8,702 bases of DNA. Source: Clostridia bacterium (lineage in GTDB: Bacteria > Bacillota_A > Clostridia > Oscillospirales > CAG-272). A program made the translations under genes and the position numbers. The stretch spans positions 1-8,702 of the forward strand of contig JAGBSQ010000234.1 of assembly GCA_017631775.1 (NCBI GenBank). Reading direction: 5' to 3'. This document shows, piece by piece, positions 6,620-8,702 of the stretch (position 1 is the stretch's first letter; each line of letters opens with the position of its first letter). Under the pieces are notes generated by a model, which ran no database searches, had not been told where the DNA came from, and saw nothing but the letters and a program-made list of their open reading frames with translations.

Positions 6620-8134
6620 TTATTTCACGATTTGGGCAAAGCGAAGGAAGGCTTCTCTTCCCTCTTTTGTACACTTATAAACGCCTGCATCCTCAAGCAC
6701 CTCTTCAAACGTGCGGCCGATTTCTTTTTGCAGAATTTCGCCGGCGTTATCGTAAGAGAATTGATACTTGTGTGCAAAAGCATTTACCCAAGCGGCATGC
6801 TTTGCGGTTCGCTCATCGAGTGTAATATCCTTGCCTTCGGCAAGATACATTGCCAAAACATCCATCTCCTCGCACAAGCGCGCGGGCAGAACGGCAAGGC
6901 CCATGACCTCGATCAGACCAATGTTTTCTTTTTTAATATTATGCTTGTCCGCATGGGGATGGAAAACACCCAGGGGATGCTCTTGGGTTGTCAGATTGTT
7001 TCGCAAAACGAGGTCTACCTCATAGTCGGTGCCGCGTCTGCGCGAGATGGGAGTGACGGTGTTGTGCGGTTCCCCATCGGTCTCGGCATAAATGCCTGCC
7101 TCTGGGTCGCTGTATGCGCGCCAAGCGCAAAGGATGCGGTCGCAAAGCTCGATCAAGCTCTCGCGGTCGGCGGAGCGCAAACGAATGACCGCCATAGGCC
7201 AATGCACAATGCCTGCGGCAACTTCGTCGAAGCCTGCAAAATGCAATTCTTTTTCGATGGGTGCGCGTTCCATTGCAAAGGTGTATCTTCCCCCTTGCAT
7301 ATGGTCGTGTGAAAGAATGGAGCCGCCCACAATGGGAAGGTCGGCATTCGCACCCAGCATATAATGCGGAAACTGTTCCACAAAATCCAATTGCTTAACA
7401 AAGGTGGAGCGGTCGATGCGCATGGGTGTGTGCTCGCTCGAGAGCGCGATGCAATGCTCATTATAATAAACGTAAGGGGAATATTGCAAAAACCATTTTT
7501 GATTTGCGACGGTTATGGGAATGAGGCGCAAATTCTGTCTTGCGGCCTGTGTCAAGCTACCGGCAAAGCCCTCATTCTCGCGGCAAAGTGCGCATTTGGG
7601 ATATCCGCTTGCCACGGCAGTTTTTGCGGCGGCAATGGCGCGCGGGTCTTTTTCGGGTTTGGAGAGATTGATGGTGATATCCATTTCTCCGTACTTTCCG
7701 TTGTAAACCCATTTGATATCTTTTTTTGTGCGGTAAGTGCGAATATAATCTGATACGCGCGATATATGATAATAATAATCGGTTGCTTTTTTGGGGGACT
7801 CTGCACAAAGTGTGCGGAACTTGTTTTGCACCTCGCTCGGGCGCGGTGTGAGAATGCCCATCAGCTGTGTGTCAAACAGATCACGTTCTGTAATGCTGTC
7901 TGCGGGGATGATACCCTTTTGGGTAGCGATGTCGCAAAGGGATGCGAGAATCATTTCCAAATTTGTATTTTCTTCTCGGTCTTGCTCGGGAGCAAAATTC
8001 AAAATGCCAAAAACTTGGCAAATGCGATTGCACAAAAATACACGGTCGCACTCCTCTGCAAGCTCACCTGCAATTGCGTAAGAAACGAGATCTTCTATTA
8101 AATTACAAAGTTTTGCATCGGTCTGCATGCGCAT
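6620..8134 (-). CDS. galT: UDP-glucose--hexose-1-phosphate uridylyltransferase, class II
   Basis: GalT exchanges UMP between UDP-glucose and galactose-1-phosphate in the Leloir pathway, in the cytoplasm. The protein has 504 residues, normal for the Firmicutes class II family. Visible signatures: CALC at 181-184 followed by ENEGF; YYNEHCIALSSEHTPM at about 223-238; ADLPIVGGSILSHDHMQGG at 264-282, where His276-Asp-His278-x-Gln matches the HxHxQ nucleophile motif of GalT enzymes; and near the C terminus HPHADKHNIKKENIG (392-406) with IEVMGLAVLPARL. No key residue seems lost. Two starts are possible: ATG at 8134, 3 bases after GGGGAA, or ATG at 8128, 9 bases after it; the second has more normal spacing and would give 502 residues. 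It heads a minus-strand operon with the heparinase-like gene. No galK or galE is in the window. Confidence 0.95.
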   Translation of the reverse strand: MRMQTDAKLCNLIEDLVSYAIAGELAEECDRVFLCNRICQVFGILNFAPEQDREENTNLEMILASLCDIATQKGIIPADSITERDLFDTQLMGILTPRPSEVQNKFRTLCAESPKKATDYYYHISRVSDYIRTYRTKKDIKWVYNGKYGEMDITINLSKPEKDPRAIAAAKTAVASGYPKCALCRENEGFAGSLTQAARQNLRLIPITVANQKWFLQYSPYVYYNEHCIALSSEHTPMRIDRSTFVKQLDFVEQFPHYMLGANADLPIVGGSILSHDHMQGGRYTFAMERAPIEKELHFAGFDEVAAGIVHWPMAVIRLRSADRESLIELCDRILCAWRAYSDPEAGIYAETDGEPHNTVTPISRRRGTDYEVDLVLRNNLTTQEHPLGVFHPHADKHNIKKENIGLIEVMGLAVLPARLCEEMDVLAMYLAEGKDITLDERTAKHAAWVNAFAHKYQFSYDNAGEILQKEIGRTFEEVLEDAGVYKCTKEGREAFLRFAQIVK

Positions 8135-8137
8135 TTG

Positions 8138-8143
8138 TTCCCC
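8138..8143 (-). promoter_or_regulatory. Weak ribosome binding site before galT
   Basis: On the minus strand GGGGAA sits 3 bases before the ATG at 8134 and 9 bases before the in-frame ATG at 8128. The spacing favours the inner start, but the match to the anti-Shine-Dalgarno sequence is modest, so the choice stays open. Confidence 0.5.
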
Positions 8144-8164
8144 ATTTCCCCGAAAAATCGGTCG

Positions 8165-8179
8165 TTATATATATTATAA
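8165..8179 (-). promoter_or_regulatory. PerR-box-like sequence over the galT -10
   Basis: The minus strand reads TTATAATATATATAA. The Bacillus PerR box is TTATAATNATTATAA; 12 of its 14 fixed positions match. It lies inside a wider inverted repeat, GTTATA/TATAAC (8164-8180). The sequence overlaps the galT -10 hexamer and predicted start site, a usual place for a repressor. A PerR-like gene starts about 140 bp away. Because the region is simply A/T-rich and includes TATAAT of the promoter itself, the match could be accidental. Confidence 0.35.
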
Positions 8180-8201
8180 CATAGTAGACTTTTTTTGTAA
8201 A
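8173..8201 (-). promoter_or_regulatory. Sigma-A promoter of the galT operon
   Basis: On the minus strand, -35 TTTACA (8201-8196) and -10 TATAAT (8178-8173) are 17 bp apart, with an extended -10 TGT just before the hexamer. Transcription would start near 8166, giving a leader of about 30 nt. No catabolite-response (cre) element was recognised nearby. Confidence 0.8.
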
Positions 8202-8254
8202 TGGGATTTTTGCTCTTTTTCCAAAAAAATTTTTATTTTTTTTGCAAAAACCTA

Positions 8255-8283
8255 TTGACAAAGCTTTTTAGTTGTGCTATACT
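8255..8283 (+). promoter_or_regulatory. Sigma-A promoter of the PerR-like gene
   Basis: Perfect -35 TTGACA (8255-8260) and -10 TATACT (8278-8283) with a 17-bp spacer and extended -10 TGC (8275-8277). The start of transcription should be near 8290. Immediately upstream, 8222-8250 is almost pure A/T with long A and T runs, which fits an UP element or bent DNA. The rest of the divergent region (8202-8221) shows no further clear signal. Confidence 0.85.
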
Positions 8284-8308
8284 CTTATCGAGACCAAATC
8301 TCAATAAG
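8284..8308 (+). promoter_or_regulatory. 25-bp interrupted palindrome at the transcript start, probable operator
   Basis: Left arm CTTATcGAGA (8284-8293) and right arm TCTCaATAAG (8299-8308) pair at 9 of 10 positions around CCAAA. The site runs from just after the -10 to the ribosome binding site. As transcription should start near 8290, most of the CTTAT arm would not be in the RNA, so a DNA operator is more likely than an RNA hairpin. It does not match the PerR or Fur box consensus. Autoregulation by the adjacent gene product is the simplest guess. Confidence 0.5.
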
Positions 8309-8311
8309 GAG
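8305..8311 (+). promoter_or_regulatory. Ribosome binding site that fixes the regulator start
   Basis: TAAGGAG ends 10 bases before the ATG at 8322. The in-frame ATG at 8274 overlaps the promoter and cannot be transcribed from it. The site overlaps the right arm of the palindrome. Confidence 0.85.
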
Positions 8312-8321
8312 CAAGACAAAA

Positions 8322-8699
8322 ATGAAAAGACGTTCTACCAAACAACGCGAGATCGTCTACGATGCTCTAATGCAGTTGTATCACCCCACGGCAGAAGAAG
8401 TTTACAAATATTTGGCGAATGCATACCCCACCATTGGTCGTGCAACCGTGTTTCGTAATTTGGCAGTTCTTGCAGAGGAAGGAAGAATCGTCAAACTCTT
8501 CTTCCCCGACGAGGTGGCGCATTACGATGCAAATATCGACGGTCATTACCATTTTGTGTGCAGACGGTGTGCAAAAATCATCGATCTGTCGGTTAACAAT
8601 CGGGTCTTATTCCCTCCCCGAGAGGACTTTGTAGTAGATACCCAAGAGGTCAATCTCTACGGTCATTGCAGGGAATGCTGTGATTGTGTTCAATCTTAG
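8322..8699 (+). CDS. Fur-family metalloregulator, PerR-like, short form
   Basis: A 125-residue DNA-binding repressor of the Fur family; PerR and Fur proteins are usually about 140-150. A winged helix is seen in TKQREIVYDAL, HPTAEEVYKYL and recognition helix GRATVFRNLAVL (39-50; the usual ATVY is ATVF). All ligands of the PerR regulatory metal site have counterparts: His21, Asp69, His75, His77 and Asp88 (B. subtilis PerR H37, D85, H91, H93, D104). Asp at the last position favours PerR-type peroxide sensing over Fur. The structural zinc site is complete: Cys80-x-x-Cys83 and Cys116-x-x-Cys119, with extra Cys120 and Cys122 at the tail. About 16 residues forming the first PerR helix are absent, and the promoter position shows this is real. 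Divergent from galT. The gene ends 3 bases before the window edge, so its downstream partner is not visible. PerR subtype is inferred from residues. Confidence 0.88.
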   Translation: MKRRSTKQREIVYDALMQLYHPTAEEVYKYLANAYPTIGRATVFRNLAVLAEEGRIVKLFFPDEVAHYDANIDGHYHFVCRRCAKIIDLSVNNRVLFPPREDFVVDTQEVNLYGHCRECCDCVQS

Positions 8700-8702
8700 A
8701 AA

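Noticed and set aside
4165..6825. An 886-codon open reading frame on the plus strand opposite the heparinase-like gene
   Set aside because: It is exactly in register with the minus-strand codons, its product is rich in Cys, His and Val with no family resemblance, it runs across the operon gap, and the minus-strand gene has clear domains and a ribosome binding site.
8150..8161. Small hairpin CCGA/TCGG in the galT leader, considered as a riboswitch or attenuator part
   Set aside because: Only 4 bp with a 4-base loop; the leader of about 30 nt is too short for a known riboswitch.
8207..8250. TTTTTGC and GCAAAAA as a regulatory inverted repeat in the divergent region
   Set aside because: Seven-base arms 30 bases apart within A/T runs are expected by chance; the region is better described as an A/T-rich upstream element.
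8274..8321. Longer form of the PerR-like regulator starting at ATG 8274
   Set aside because: This ATG overlaps the extended -10 region; the ribosome binding site at 8305-8311 points to 8322.

Overview
The window reads as a chromosomal segment of a low-to-mid G+C Gram-positive bacterium, most likely an uncultured gut or rumen member of the Clostridia. The evidence is a Firmicutes-style mfd followed directly by a PrsA/SurA-like lipoprotein, a class II (Firmicutes-type) GalT, a short PerR-like Fur-family regulator, lipobox proteins, AAGGAG-type ribosome binding sites and textbook sigma-A promoters. I see no rRNA, tRNA, CRISPR array, insertion sequence, integrase or attachment site.

Layout, left to right. 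(1) 1-1857 (+): the C-terminal half of Mfd, cut by the window edge. (2) 1921-3264 (+): a secreted lipoprotein of the parvulin-type foldase kind, with a large tyrosine-rich insertion and a changed first catalytic-type histidine. (3) 3281-3322: a 19-bp hairpin, probably the terminator of that gene, physically overlapping the promoter of the next. (4) 3375-3785 (+): a small lipoprotein of unknown function with its own strong promoter. (5) 3797-3826: a strong bidirectional terminator between convergent transcription units. (6) 3844-6588 (-): a 914-residue heparinase II/III-like protein without a signal peptide; three histidine positions normally conserved in its C-terminal domain appear to be Asn, Asn and Gln. 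(7) 6620-8134 (-): galT, class II, the first gene of a two-gene operon with the heparinase-like gene. (8) 8135-8321: a 187-bp divergent control region with a good promoter in each direction, a PerR-box-like sequence on the galT -10 and a 25-bp interrupted palindrome at the start of the regulator transcript. (9) 8322-8699 (+): a PerR-like Fur-family repressor with an intact regulatory metal site but a short N terminus.

How it may fit together. The left part is DNA repair plus envelope protein folding, a common Clostridia neighbourhood. The right part joins galactose metabolism (Leloir pathway) to a divergent polysaccharide-lyase-fold protein, next to a peroxide/metal-type regulator whose possible binding sites lie over both divergent promoters. 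That regulatory link is inference. I did not find a clearly new multi-gene system. The points most worth a second look are the histidine-depleted lyase, the shared galT/regulator control region, and the terminator that contains a promoter.

All four long genes rarely use TTA, CTA and TCA codons. This creates very long stop-free reading frames on the opposite strand (up to 886 codons), which I treat as artefacts.
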